A DNA stretch of 14,601 nucleotides from NCBI GenBank assembly GCA_023460175.1, contig JAEWRC010000065.1, positions 1-14,601 on the forward strand. The letters are read 5' to 3'. The translations under genes were made by a program, and so were the position numbers. Shown here piece after piece: positions 7,046 through 13,962 of this stretch. The notes below the pieces were generated by a model. The model ran no database searches and had not been told where the DNA came from. It saw only the letters and a list, made by a program, of their open reading frames with translations. This stretch comes from Actinomycetes bacterium. GTDB lineage: Bacteria; Actinomycetota; Actinomycetes; Mycobacteriales; Mycobacteriaceae. How positions within the stretch are numbered: position 1 is the stretch's first letter; every line of letters starts with the position of its first letter.

Positions 7046-8343
7046 TCCGGGTCGACCTCGGGCTCGGGGTCGACCTCGGCTTCGGGCGCGGGGTCGGGTG
7101 CGGCCGTCAACGCCGCGGCCAGCACCGGCACCACCAGCTCGCGCTGCCAGCGCCGCGCCCCGCGGGCCTGTAGGAACTCCTCGATGGCCGACGCGGGATC
7201 TTCGGTCGCAACCCAGTCCCAGCACAGCCGGCGCACCAGGTCCGGTGACATCAGGTTCTCGGCGGGCACGTTGACCCGCTCGGACAGGGCGGCCAACCCG
7301 GTGCGGGCGGCTTCGAGCCGGGCCGCGGCCTCGGGCTTGCGCTTGCTCCACCGCACCGCCGGCGGCGGGCCGTTCTGCGGCTCGTTGCGCTGCGGCGGGT
7401 CGGAGGTGGTGCGCCCGGCCTCTAGTGCGTCGAGCCAGGTCCGGGCGCTGCGGCGCTGCTTGGGGCCGCCGAACACCGGCAGCGCGACGAGTTCCTCGAC
7501 GGTCTTCGGGTCGGCCAGGGCCGCCTCGACGATCGCCGAGTCGGGCAGCACGCGGCCCGGCGCGATGTCGCGGCGGCGGGCGATGTGGTCGCGGGCCTGC
7601 CACAGCTCGCGGACCTCGGCGAGGGCGCGCGGGTTGCGCACCTTGTGGATGCCCGAGGTGCGCCGCCAGCGGTCGCGCCGGGTGGGCGCAGCCTCGTAGG
7701 TTCGCAAATGCTCGAATTCCTCAGCGGCCCAATCGGACTTGTTCTGGGCCGCCAGCTCGGCGGCGATGGCGACCCGCAGCTCGAGCAGCACCTCGACATC
7801 CAGGGCGGCGTAGTTGAGCCAGGCGTCGGGCAGCGGCCGCTTGGACCAGTCGGCCGCGCCGTGACCCTTGGCCAGCCCGAGACCGAGCAGACGCTGCACC
7901 ATGGTCGCCAGGTTCACCTTGTCGAAGCCGGCCAGCCGCCCGGCCAGCTCGGTGTCGTACAGCGCGGGCGGGCGGATCCCCAACTCGGCCAGGCACGGCA
8001 GGTCCTGATCGGCGGCGTGCAGGATCCACTCGTCCTCGTCGAGCACGTCGGCGACGGGCCGCAGCGTCGCCAGCGGGTCGCGGCCGTGGCTGACCGGATC
8101 GATCAGCACCGTGCCGGCGCCGGCGCGGCGGATCTGGATCAGGTAGGCGCGGTTGGAGTACCGGAAACCGGAGGCGCGCTCGGCGTCGACCGCGAACGGG
8201 CCGTGCCCGCTGCCCAGGAACTCGGCGGCCTCGGCGATCTCGTTGGCGTACACCGACACCGGCGGCACGCCGTCGGCCGGAGCGGTCAGTGGAACGGGCG
8301 CCTCGGCCTCCTCGGCCGGCTCCGTCGGTTCGGTTTCACTCAT
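7042..8343 (-). CDS. rnd: RNase D-like 3'-5' exonuclease with HRDC domain
   Basis: A DEDD-family 3'-5' exoribonuclease, likely acting in trimming of tRNA or other stable RNA 3' ends. Counting from ATG at 8343 (433 residues), the exonuclease domain covers about 30-205: motif I AVDAERASGF with Asp53 and Glu55, motif II HAADQDLPCL with Asp114, and motif III NYAALDVEVL with Tyr178 and Asp182. An HRDC domain follows at about 235-315 (RNPRALAEVRELWQARD) and a second HRDC-like helical part at about 330-410. The C-terminus is acidic and repetitive (VDPEPEVDPD). The longer open frame upstream would overlap the DUF3000 gene and is rejected. The start lies 1 base after the DUF3000 stop (TGA-G-ATG) with no Shine-Dalgarno, so translation is probably coupled. 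Its stop shares CTAG with the lipase stop. Confidence 0.9.
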   Translation of the reverse strand: MSETEPTEPAEEAEAPVPLTAPADGVPPVSVYANEIAEAAEFLGSGHGPFAVDAERASGFRYSNRAYLIQIRRAGAGTVLIDPVSHGRDPLATLRPVADVLDEDEWILHAADQDLPCLAELGIRPPALYDTELAGRLAGFDKVNLATMVQRLLGLGLAKGHGAADWSKRPLPDAWLNYAALDVEVLLELRVAIAAELAAQNKSDWAAEEFEHLRTYEAAPTRRDRWRRTSGIHKVRNPRALAEVRELWQARDHIARRRDIAPGRVLPDSAIVEAALADPKTVEELVALPVFGGPKQRRSARTWLDALEAGRTTSDPPQRNEPQNGPPPAVRWSKRKPEAAARLEAARTGLAALSERVNVPAENLMSPDLVRRLCWDWVATEDPASAIEEFLQARGARRWQRELVVPVLAAALTAAPDPAPEAEVDPEPEVDPD

Positions 8344-8344
8344 C

Positions 8345-8926
8345 TCAGGCGCGCGACCGTGACCCCAGGTCGGTGACCCCCGCCGGGGGCAGCCCGGCCG
8401 CGTGCTCGAGCACCTCGCAGAACGCCCGGACGTGGGTGCCCAGATCCGGGGTGATGGCCGTCCACGACGCCCGCAGCTCCAACTGGTGGGCACGCGGCGG
8501 CCCGGAGATGTCGCCGTAGCGCACCGAGGTCGTCGACGTCACGGTGCCGCCCAGCGCGGTCACGTGTTCGGAGCGCGAATCCAGGGCGTCGACCAGCCAG
8601 CTCCACGCCACCTCGGGCAGTAGCGGGTCCACCGCCTCGCTGGAATCCAGGTCGGCCTGGATGTAGGCGACTAGGCGCATGGTGCCGGACCACGCCTCGG
8701 AGCCATCCGGGTCGTGCAGCAGGATCAGCCGGCCGAACGCGTCGCCGTCGGACTGCTCGGGGATCACCGCGGGTTCGGGTTGTTTGACCTCAGCGCCCAC
8801 GGCATAGCTGTACGGCGCCAGCCGCTGCGGGGGGCGGATGGGGCCGAGCTCGATCTCCGGGCGGACGGCGACATCGCTCATCGCCGCAACCGCCGCGCGG
8901 AATTCTGCCGGGTCGCCGGACGTCAC
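8345..8926 (-). CDS. DUF3000 family protein
   Basis: A 193-residue protein of unknown function, of a family I recognise from Actinobacteria (the M. tuberculosis relative is, from memory, Rv2680). Conserved-looking blocks are FRAAVAAM near the N-terminus, VRPEIELGPIRPPQRLAPYSYA at about 21-42, FGRLILLHDPDGSEAWSGTMRLVAY at 64-88, and SVRYGDISGPPRAHQLELRASW at 134-155. No signal peptide, membrane helix or catalytic motif is visible, so it is probably cytoplasmic. The start is GTG at 8926, eight bases after a TACCGT hexamer, which would make the mRNA nearly leaderless; ATG at codon 16 is a less likely alternative. It is immediately upstream of the RNase D gene with a 1-base gap, so a shared role in RNA metabolism is possible but unproven. 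Confidence 0.82.
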   Translation of the reverse strand: MTSGDPAEFRAAVAAMSDVAVRPEIELGPIRPPQRLAPYSYAVGAEVKQPEPAVIPEQSDGDAFGRLILLHDPDGSEAWSGTMRLVAYIQADLDSSEAVDPLLPEVAWSWLVDALDSRSEHVTALGGTVTSTTSVRYGDISGPPRAHQLELRASWTAITPDLGTHVRAFCEVLEHAAGLPPAGVTDLGSRSRA

Positions 8927-8934
8927 GGCGATTC

Positions 8935-8940
8935 ACGGTA
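8935..8940 (-). promoter_or_regulatory. candidate -10 hexamer for the DUF3000-RNase D pair
   Basis: On the minus strand TACCGT (TANNNT) ends eight bases before the GTG at 8926. No Shine-Dalgarno intervenes, so the message may be leaderless. No -35 resembling TTGACA is visible at normal spacing. Confidence 0.35.
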
Positions 8941-8989
8941 GCCCTGTTGACCCTGCTACGGGTGCAGGCGCGCCGTTTCCGTGTCGACC

Positions 8990-9031
8990 GGAACGAGAGG
9001 TTTTGGTGGGTTCTGTTCCCGATGGCAGCAT
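8990..9031 (+). promoter_or_regulatory. candidate hemE promoter elements
   Basis: TTGGTG (9003-9008), 17 bases and CAGCAT (9026-9031) form an imperfect housekeeping promoter ending eight bases before the hemE ATG, consistent with a near-leaderless mRNA. Overlapping it, GGAAC at 8990-8994 and GTT at 9015-9017 are 20 bases apart, close to the GGAAY/GTT pattern of ECF sigma factors such as SigE and SigH. GGAAC also forms an inverted repeat with GTTCC at 9015-9019. All are weak, unconfirmed matches. Confidence 0.25.
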
Positions 9032-9039
9032 GAAGGCCG

Positions 9040-10101
9040 ATGAACAACCGCCGTGAACTACCCAACTCGCCGTATCTGGCCGCCGTCAGCGGCCGGACCC
9101 CCAGCCACCTGCCGGTTTGGTTCATGCGGCAGGCGGGCCGGTCGCTGCCGGAGTATCGCGAACTGCGTGCTCAGCACAAGATGCTGGACTCCTGCTTCAA
9201 CGCGGACCTGGTCACCGAGATCACCCTGCAGCCGGTCCGGCGCCACCGCGTCGACGCGGCCATCCTGTTCTCCGATATCGTCGTCCCGCTGCGCGCCGCC
9301 GGGATCGATCTGGACATCGTGCCCGACGTCGGCCCGGTGATCGCCAGCCCCATCCGCACGCTGGCCGACGTGTCGGCCGTCAAGCCGCTCGAGGCCCATC
9401 AGGTGGCGCCGGTGACCGACGCGGTCAAGAACCTGGTGCGCGACCTCGGCGAGGTGCCGCTGATCGGGTTCGCCGGCGCCCCGTTCACGCTGGCGTCCTA
9501 CCTGATCGAGGGCGGCCCGAGCCGCAACCACGAACACACCAAGGCGATGATGCTCGGCGCACCCGAGGCCTGGGCCGCGCTGATGGGCGCGCTGACCGAC
9601 GTCACCGTCGAATTCCTGCGGTTGCAGGTCGAGGCCGGCGTCGACGCGATCCAGATGTTCGACTCCTGGGCCGGGGCGCTGTCGCTGGCCGACTACCGCG
9701 CCCACGTGCTGCCCTACAGCACGCAGGTGTTCGCCCGGATGGCCGACGCGGGCGTGCCGATGACCCACTTCGGCATCGGCACCGCCGAGCTGCTGGGCGC
9801 GATGTCCGAGGCACTGGGCTCGGGTCCGAGCCGGATGGTCGGCGTGGACTGGCGTACCTCGCTGGTCGACGCGGCCGGACGGGTGGGCGGCGACCGGGCG
9901 TTGCAGGGCAACCTGGACCCGGCGGTGTTGATGGCCGGCTGGGACGCCGTGGAGCGCCGCGCCCGCCAGGTGGTCGCCGACGGCCGCGCCGCGGTCGCCG
10001 CGGGGGCGAGTGGCCACGTGTTCAACCTCGGCCACGGCGTGCTGCCCACCACCGATCCCGGCGTGCTCACCGACCTGGTGGCTCTGGTGCATTCCTTGTG
10101 A
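9040..10101 (+). CDS. hemE: uroporphyrinogen III decarboxylase
   Basis: A cytoplasmic enzyme that removes four carboxylates from uroporphyrinogen III to give coproporphyrinogen III. The 353-residue protein has the family N-terminal signature PVWFMRQAGRSLPEYR at 25-40, with substrate-contacting Arg30 and Arg34. Asp79 lies in DAAILFSDI, Tyr154 in GFAGAPFTLASYLIEGG, Asp208-Ser209 in IQMFDSWAG, and His332 in NLGHGV; these match the active-site residues of the human enzyme by position. ATG at 9040 suits the family N-terminus (MNNRRELPNSPYLAAV). A GAAGG is only three bases upstream, too close to be an ideal Shine-Dalgarno. It is the first gene of the hemE-hemY-chdC cluster and is followed after 27 bp by hemY through an unusual junction. 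Confidence 0.96.
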   Translation: MNNRRELPNSPYLAAVSGRTPSHLPVWFMRQAGRSLPEYRELRAQHKMLDSCFNADLVTEITLQPVRRHRVDAAILFSDIVVPLRAAGIDLDIVPDVGPVIASPIRTLADVSAVKPLEAHQVAPVTDAVKNLVRDLGEVPLIGFAGAPFTLASYLIEGGPSRNHEHTKAMMLGAPEAWAALMGALTDVTVEFLRLQVEAGVDAIQMFDSWAGALSLADYRAHVLPYSTQVFARMADAGVPMTHFGIGTAELLGAMSEALGSGPSRMVGVDWRTSLVDAAGRVGGDRALQGNLDPAVLMAGWDAVERRARQVVADGRAAVAAGASGHVFNLGHGVLPTTDPGVLTDLVALVHSL

Positions 10102-10132
10102 TGCGGCAACCGTGGTGATGAGGCAACCGTGA
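10101..10132 (+). other. two interlocking mini-ORFs between hemE and hemY
   Basis: ATG at 10101 shares its A with the hemE TGA and encodes MRQPW, ending TGA at 10116-10118. ATG at 10118 shares that final A and encodes MRQP, ending TGA at 10130-10132. That stop overlaps the hemY GTG (10129-10131) as GTGA. An unbroken chain of stop/start overlaps therefore links hemE to hemY, which could pass re-initiating ribosomes along. Whether they are translated is unknown. Confidence 0.4.
10117..10123 (+). promoter_or_regulatory. hemY ribosome binding site
   Basis: GATGAGG lies five bases before the GTG at 10129 and supports that start. The equivalent position of the first duplicated copy reads GATGCGG, a weaker match. 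Confidence 0.5.
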
Positions 10133-11481
10133 CCGCGGCGTTCTGCATCGTCGGCGGCGGTATCTCGGGGCTCGTCGCCGCCTACCGGTTGCGACGCCTG
10201 GTGGGCCCGGACGCCTCGATCACCGTTTTCGACCCCGCTGACCGGCTCGGCGGGATCCTGCGCACCGAACGCGTCGCCGGCCAACCGCTGGACGTGGGCG
10301 CCGAGGCGTTCGTGGTGCGCCGCCCCGAGGTGCCCGAGCTGTTGGCCGAATTGGGTTTGGCGGCAAGTCAACTGGGCACCACCGGGGCGCGTCCGCTGCT
10401 GTACTGCGGGGCGCGTCTGCACTCGCTGCCCACCGAGACCGTCAACGGCATCCCGAGTTCGGCGGCCTCGATGCGGGGCCTCGTCGACGACGACGTGCTG
10501 GACCGGATGGCCGCCGAACCCGCCCGGCCGCTGCGCTGGCTGCGCGGCGGGGATCCGTCGGTCGCCGAGATCGTCGGGGACCGGTTCGGTAACCAGGTCG
10601 TGGCTCGCGCCGTCGACCCGATGCTGGCCGGGGTGTACGCCGGCTCGGCGGCCACCATCGGCATGCGCGCCGCGGTGCCCACCGTGGCCGCGGCCCTGGA
10701 CCGGGGCGCGCCCAGCCTCACCGACGCCGTGCGCGCCGCGCTGCCGCCGGCCACCGGCGCGCCGGTGTTCGGCGCGATCGACGGTGGCTACGAGGTGCTG
10801 CTGCGGGCGCTTGTCGAGCAGAGCGCGCTGCGCTGGGTGCAGACGACGGTCGAGGCGGTGACGCCCGACGGCCGGGGCTGGACGGTGCGCGACGACGAGG
10901 GTGCACAGCACCGGGCCGACGCGGTGATCCTGGCGTTGCCGGCGCCGCGGTTCGCGCCGCTGATGACCCAGATCGCCCCGCGCAGCGCCGCCGCGGCAGC
11001 GCGGGTGAGCACGGCGTCCTCGGCGGTGGTGGCCCTGGCGGTGCCCGGCGGCACGCCGCTGCCGCAGCGCTCGGGGGTGCTGGTGGCCACCGGGGAGCGG
11101 CTGCACGCCAAGGCGCTGACACTGTCGAGCCGCAAGTGGGGCCGCGGCGGCAACGCCGAGTTGCTGCGGCTGTCGTTCGGGCGCCACGGCGACTCGATCG
11201 CGCGCAACGCTTCCGACGACGACCTGCTGGCCTGGTCGCTGCAGGACCTGCGCACCGTGTTCGACATCGCGGTCGACCCGGTCGACGTCCGGGTGCAGCG
11301 CTGGCTGGACGCGATGCCGCAGTACGGGCCCGGCCACGCCGAGGTCACCGCCGAGATCCGGGCGGGGTTGCCGCCGGGGTTGGCGGTGGCCGGCAGTTAC
11401 CTCGACGGCATCGGGGTGCCGGCCTGTGTGGCCGCGGCCACCCGGGCCGCGGCCGAGGTGGCCCGGTGGGTGTCGCGTTAG
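10129..11481 (+). CDS. hemY: coproporphyrinogen III oxidase, HemY/CgoX type
   Basis: An FAD-dependent oxidase. In Actinobacteria, HemY proteins act as CgoX, oxidising coproporphyrinogen III to coproporphyrin III with molecular oxygen; the chdC gene downstream supports that reading over protoporphyrinogen oxidation. The 450-residue protein starts with a Rossmann FAD site, FCIVGGGISGLVAAYRL, with GxGxxG at 9-14 and an acidic Asp35 ending the second strand, followed by DRLGGILRT. VDPMLAGVYAGS at 162-173 and RWLDAMPQYGPGH at 391-403 are typical of HemY. The C-terminal FAD-contact region is VAGSYLDGIGVPACVAAAT at 420-438. The GTG start has GATGAGG five bases upstream. It is in the same frame as hemE, and only the hemE TGA separates the two. 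chdC begins 21 bp after its stop. Confidence 0.94.
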   Translation: MTAAFCIVGGGISGLVAAYRLRRLVGPDASITVFDPADRLGGILRTERVAGQPLDVGAEAFVVRRPEVPELLAELGLAASQLGTTGARPLLYCGARLHSLPTETVNGIPSSAASMRGLVDDDVLDRMAAEPARPLRWLRGGDPSVAEIVGDRFGNQVVARAVDPMLAGVYAGSAATIGMRAAVPTVAAALDRGAPSLTDAVRAALPPATGAPVFGAIDGGYEVLLRALVEQSALRWVQTTVEAVTPDGRGWTVRDDEGAQHRADAVILALPAPRFAPLMTQIAPRSAAAAARVSTASSAVVALAVPGGTPLPQRSGVLVATGERLHAKALTLSSRKWGRGGNAELLRLSFGRHGDSIARNASDDDLLAWSLQDLRTVFDIAVDPVDVRVQRWLDAMPQYGPGHAEVTAEIRAGLPPGLAVAGSYLDGIGVPACVAAATRAAAEVARWVSR

Positions 11482-11502
11482 GCGCAGTGGCACGATGGAG
11501 TC

Positions 11503-12195
11503 ATGGCCAAGCTGGATTACGACGCGCTGAATTCCATGACGAGATACATGATGATCTCGGTGTTCGCCGCCCAGGCGGAGGCGCTGGAGCAGGATCGTTC
11601 CGCCGTCATCTCCGAAACCGCGACGTTCCTCAAACAGCAGGAGGACAACGGCGTCGTCGTCCGGGGTCTCTACGACGTGGCCGGCTTCCGCGCCGACGCG
11701 GACTTCATGATCTGGACGCACTCCGAGAAGATCGAATCCCTGCAGGCCACCTACCGGGACTTCCGGCGCACCACGCTGGGCCGGGCCAGCGACCCGGTGT
11801 GGAGCGTGGTCGCCCTGCACCGTCCCGCCGAGTTCAACAAGAGCCACGTCCCGGCGTTCGTCGCGGGTGAGGATCCCGGCGACTACGTCTGCGTCTACCC
11901 GTTCGTGCGCTCGCTGGAGTGGTACCTGCTGCCCGACGACGAGCGCCGCAAGATGCTCGTCGAGCACGGCATGGAGGGCCGCGAGTACCCCGACGTGCGG
12001 GCCAACACGGTGCCGGCGTTCGCGCTCGGCGACTACGAGTGGGTGCTGGCGTTCGAGGGGCCGGATCTGGCCCGCATCGTCGAGCTGATGTGGAAGCTGC
12101 GCTATACCGACGCGCGCCGGCACGTCCGCGAGGAAACCCCGTTCTACACCGGGCCCCGGGTCAGCGCGGAGCAGCTGATCACCGCGCTGCCGTAG
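11503..12195 (+). CDS. chdC: coproheme decarboxylase ChdC (HemQ)
   Basis: The last enzyme of the coproporphyrin-dependent pathway: it oxidatively decarboxylates two propionates of coproheme with hydrogen peroxide to yield haem b. The 230-residue protein belongs to the chlorite dismutase-like superfamily but has the ChdC signature. VYPFVRSLEWY at 131-141 holds Tyr132, the expected catalytic tyrosine radical site, and MLVEHGMEGREYPDV at 151-165 holds His155, the expected proximal haem ligand. Their 23-residue spacing matches actinobacterial ChdC proteins. The start MAKLDYDALN suits the family; GGAG is only two bases before the ATG, and a CACGAT hexamer six bases before it allows a leaderless reading. 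It lies 21 bp after hemY. The stop is four bases from that of convergent msrB. Ferrochelatase is not in this window. Confidence 0.94.
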   Translation: MAKLDYDALNSMTRYMMISVFAAQAEALEQDRSAVISETATFLKQQEDNGVVVRGLYDVAGFRADADFMIWTHSEKIESLQATYRDFRRTTLGRASDPVWSVVALHRPAEFNKSHVPAFVAGEDPGDYVCVYPFVRSLEWYLLPDDERRKMLVEHGMEGREYPDVRANTVPAFALGDYEWVLAFEGPDLARIVELMWKLRYTDARRHVREETPFYTGPRVSAEQLITALP

Positions 12196-12199
12196 CGCG

Positions 12200-12634
12200 T
12201 CAGGCCGTCTTGGGGACCAGCGTCAGCGAGATCGAGTTGATGCAGTACCGCTGATCGGTCGGCGTCGGGTATCCCTCGCCGGTGAACACGTGACCGAGGT
12301 GGCTGTGGCAACTCGAGCACAGCACCTCCACGCGTCGCATCCCGTGCGAGTCGTCCGGCCGCAGGATCACCGCGTCGGACTGCGACGGGTCGAAAAACGA
12401 CGGCCACCCGCAGTGCGAATCGAATTTCTCTGTGCTGCGGAACAATTCGGCGCCGCACGCGCGGCAGTTGTAGGCACCTTCGGTGTGGGTGTCGACGTAT
12501 TCACCGACGCCGGGGCGTTCGGTGCCGGCCTGGCGCAGCACCGCGAACTCCTCGGGGGTCAACTTCTGGCGCCACTCGTCGTCGGTGAGCGCGACCTTGG
12601 CGGGGGGAAGCTCCGTGGGCTGACGGCTCATCAT
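12200..12634 (-). CDS. msrB: peptide methionine-R-sulfoxide reductase MsrB
   Basis: A cytoplasmic repair enzyme that reduces methionine-R-sulfoxide in oxidised proteins, recycled by thioredoxin. The 144-residue protein is a complete MsrB domain. A structural zinc site is formed by Cys57 and Cys60 (CRAC) and Cys106 and Cys109 (CSSC). The substrate-binding stretch is FDSHCGWPSFFDP at 71-83, and the nucleophile is Cys131 in QRYCINSISL. Cys75 sits where resolving cysteines occur in part of the family. The start is ATG ATG; the first ATG overlaps the aftC stop as ATGA, so it should be translated with aftC. A good promoter-like sequence inside the aftC 3' end could also give a separate leaderless msrB message. 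Its end faces chdC with a four-base gap. Confidence 0.95.
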   Translation of the reverse strand: MMSRQPTELPPAKVALTDDEWRQKLTPEEFAVLRQAGTERPGVGEYVDTHTEGAYNCRACGAELFRSTEKFDSHCGWPSFFDPSQSDAVILRPDDSHGMRRVEVLCSSCHSHLGHVFTGEGYPTPTDQRYCINSISLTLVPKTA

Positions 12635-13926
12635 GGGTCCACGCTAGCGCGCGGCCGGTCCGACGTCATCCATAGTGGATCAATACCGTGGTCCAGGCGG
12701 CCTTCGGCCTTGGCGTCGAGGTAGCGGAAGTACAGCACGCAGAACACCACGACCAGCAGCAGCGACCAGCCGTAGGTGATCTTCATGTACTCCAGGAACC
12801 GGCCCGTGGTCGGCCAGTGCCACAGCAGGTAGCGGTCCATCGTCAGGAACCCGTAGATCGCCAGCCAGGCCGGCCAGTTGCGCAGCACCGAGTTGCGCAG
12901 CACCACCGTCATGAGGAACGGGAACAGCATCATCGAGTAGTAGGCCTGACCCAGCGACAGCACCAGGAACGACGCGGTGAGCAGCACGCCGGACGACGTC
13001 AGCGCCCAGAACAGCGGATCCCGAGTGCGGTAGTAGCGGTACAGCAGCACCAGGCTGCCGATGGCCAACAGCAGGAACAGGATTCGCAGCGCGAGGATCA
13101 GCCAGGTCGGCAGCCCGTAGTAGATGCCGTTGCCCACGATCGAGGAGTTGAAGTAGTCGCGGGTGCCCAGGATGTAAGGGACCGTGCGGTGAATGAAGTT
13201 CATCGGGTCGGCCACCAGCGGCCAGGCTGCGACGTTGAACGCCAGCGGCACACCGAACGCGCCGACCAGCGGCCGCCACTGCCGGTTCAGCACGGGCAGC
13301 AGCAGCAGCGGCGCCAGCGACGGCTTGACCACCAGGGTCAGCCCGATCGCGATGCCGGACAGCCACTCGCGGCTGCGGCGGCCGTCGAGCAGCCAGAGGA
13401 AGAACAGCACCTCGGCCAACAGGATGAAGCCGTTGATGTTGGTGAAGACCAGCGTGCTGGTCACCGACTCGGTGACGAACATGGCCAGCAGCAGCGCCGG
13501 GGCGGCCACCGAGGTCACCGGCAGCTTGAACAGCCGCAGCAGGAAGAACGCGGCCAGCACGATCGCCACCGTGCTCAGCGCAATGAACCAGTAGCGGGAC
13601 GCGTCGACCGGCAGGTACCCGAACGGGGCCAGCAGCAGCGTGCCGCCGGGCGGATACAGGTAGTGCGGGTCGACGAAGTCGAAGTTGCCGGTGTAGACCG
13701 GCTGACCCAGCTTGAAGTTGATCACCGCGGTGTACACCGGACCGAAGTCGTCGGTGATGTAGCCGTTGGTGGCCAGCACGTAGCTGCGATGGAAGATCGA
13801 CAGGATCGCGATCGGCCACAGGATCGAGCGCAACACCGCGGCGGTGCCCGGTGCGCTGGTGCGCGGGCGGAATGCGCCGAGCAGGGCGTTGCGCGGGCCT
13901 TGTTGGGTCGAATCGGGTGCCGTCAC
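12631..13926 (-). CDS. aftC: alpha-(1->3)-arabinofuranosyltransferase AftC
   Basis: A polytopic membrane glycosyltransferase (GT-C fold, GT87) that uses decaprenylphosphoryl-arabinose to add alpha-1,3 branches to the arabinan of arabinogalactan and lipoarabinomannan. The 431-residue protein has about ten or more hydrophobic segments. The loop after the first, TNGYITDDFGPVY, carries paired aspartates (Asp59-Asp60), the likely catalytic site of this family. VDPHYLYPPGGTLL, LVFTNINGFILL, LPYILGTRDYFNSS-like VPYILGTRDYFNSS and KITYGWSLLLV are long blocks I recognise from mycobacterial AftC. The start is GTG at 13926, seven bases after TAGGTT; an in-frame TTG at 13935 lies inside that hexamer and is unlikely. 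The stop overlaps the msrB start as ATGA. The TAP-type hydrolase gene lies 36 bp upstream. Confidence 0.93.
   Translation of the reverse strand: MTAPDSTQQGPRNALLGAFRPRTSAPGTAAVLRSILWPIAILSIFHRSYVLATNGYITDDFGPVYTAVINFKLGQPVYTGNFDFVDPHYLYPPGGTLLLAPFGYLPVDASRYWFIALSTVAIVLAAFFLLRLFKLPVTSVAAPALLLAMFVTESVTSTLVFTNINGFILLAEVLFFLWLLDGRRSREWLSGIAIGLTLVVKPSLAPLLLLPVLNRQWRPLVGAFGVPLAFNVAAWPLVADPMNFIHRTVPYILGTRDYFNSSIVGNGIYYGLPTWLILALRILFLLLAIGSLVLLYRYYRTRDPLFWALTSSGVLLTASFLVLSLGQAYYSMMLFPFLMTVVLRNSVLRNWPAWLAIYGFLTMDRYLLWHWPTTGRFLEYMKITYGWSLLLVVVFCVLYFRYLDAKAEGRLDHGIDPLWMTSDRPRASVDP
12641..12669 (-). promoter_or_regulatory. possible internal promoter for msrB
   Basis: On the minus strand ATGACG (12664-12669), 17 bases and TAGCGT (12641-12646) precede the first msrB ATG by six bases. 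Spacing is ideal for a leaderless start at or near 12634. The elements lie within aftC codons, so chance cannot be excluded. Confidence 0.45.
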
Positions 13927-13933
13927 GCACCGC

Positions 13934-13939
13934 AACCTA
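13934..13939 (-). promoter_or_regulatory. aftC -10 hexamer, leaderless promoter
   Basis: On the minus strand TAGGTT (TANNNT) ends seven bases before the GTG at 13926. No Shine-Dalgarno lies between, so transcription probably starts on or next to the GTG. The promoter sits in the 36-bp gap behind the hydrolase gene. Confidence 0.5.
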
Positions 13940-13962
13940 CACCGGCGCTCAGCTGCGACGTA

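Larger units (their letters stand above)
10099..10132 (+). repeat. 17-bp tandem duplication at the hemE-hemY junction
   Basis: Bases 10099-10115 and 10116-10132 are two adjacent copies differing at two positions (TGATGCGGCAACCGTGG and TGATGAGGCAACCGTGA). The first copy starts with the hemE stop; the second carries the hemY ribosome binding site and GTG start. It looks like a recent duplication of the whole stop-to-start spacer. Confidence 0.85.

Noticed and set aside
8344..8493. Fifty-codon N-terminal extension of RNase D
   Set aside because: It would run inside the DUF3000 gene in another frame and encodes a low-complexity Arg/Pro/Ser stretch. ATG at 8343 directly after the DUF3000 stop fits better.
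9058..12123. Open frame of about 1,020 codons on the minus strand across hemE, hemY and chdC
   Set aside because: It is antisense to three confidently identified enzymes. Its sequence is His/Arg/Gly/Gln-rich low complexity, as expected opposite high-GC codons, and shows no domain.
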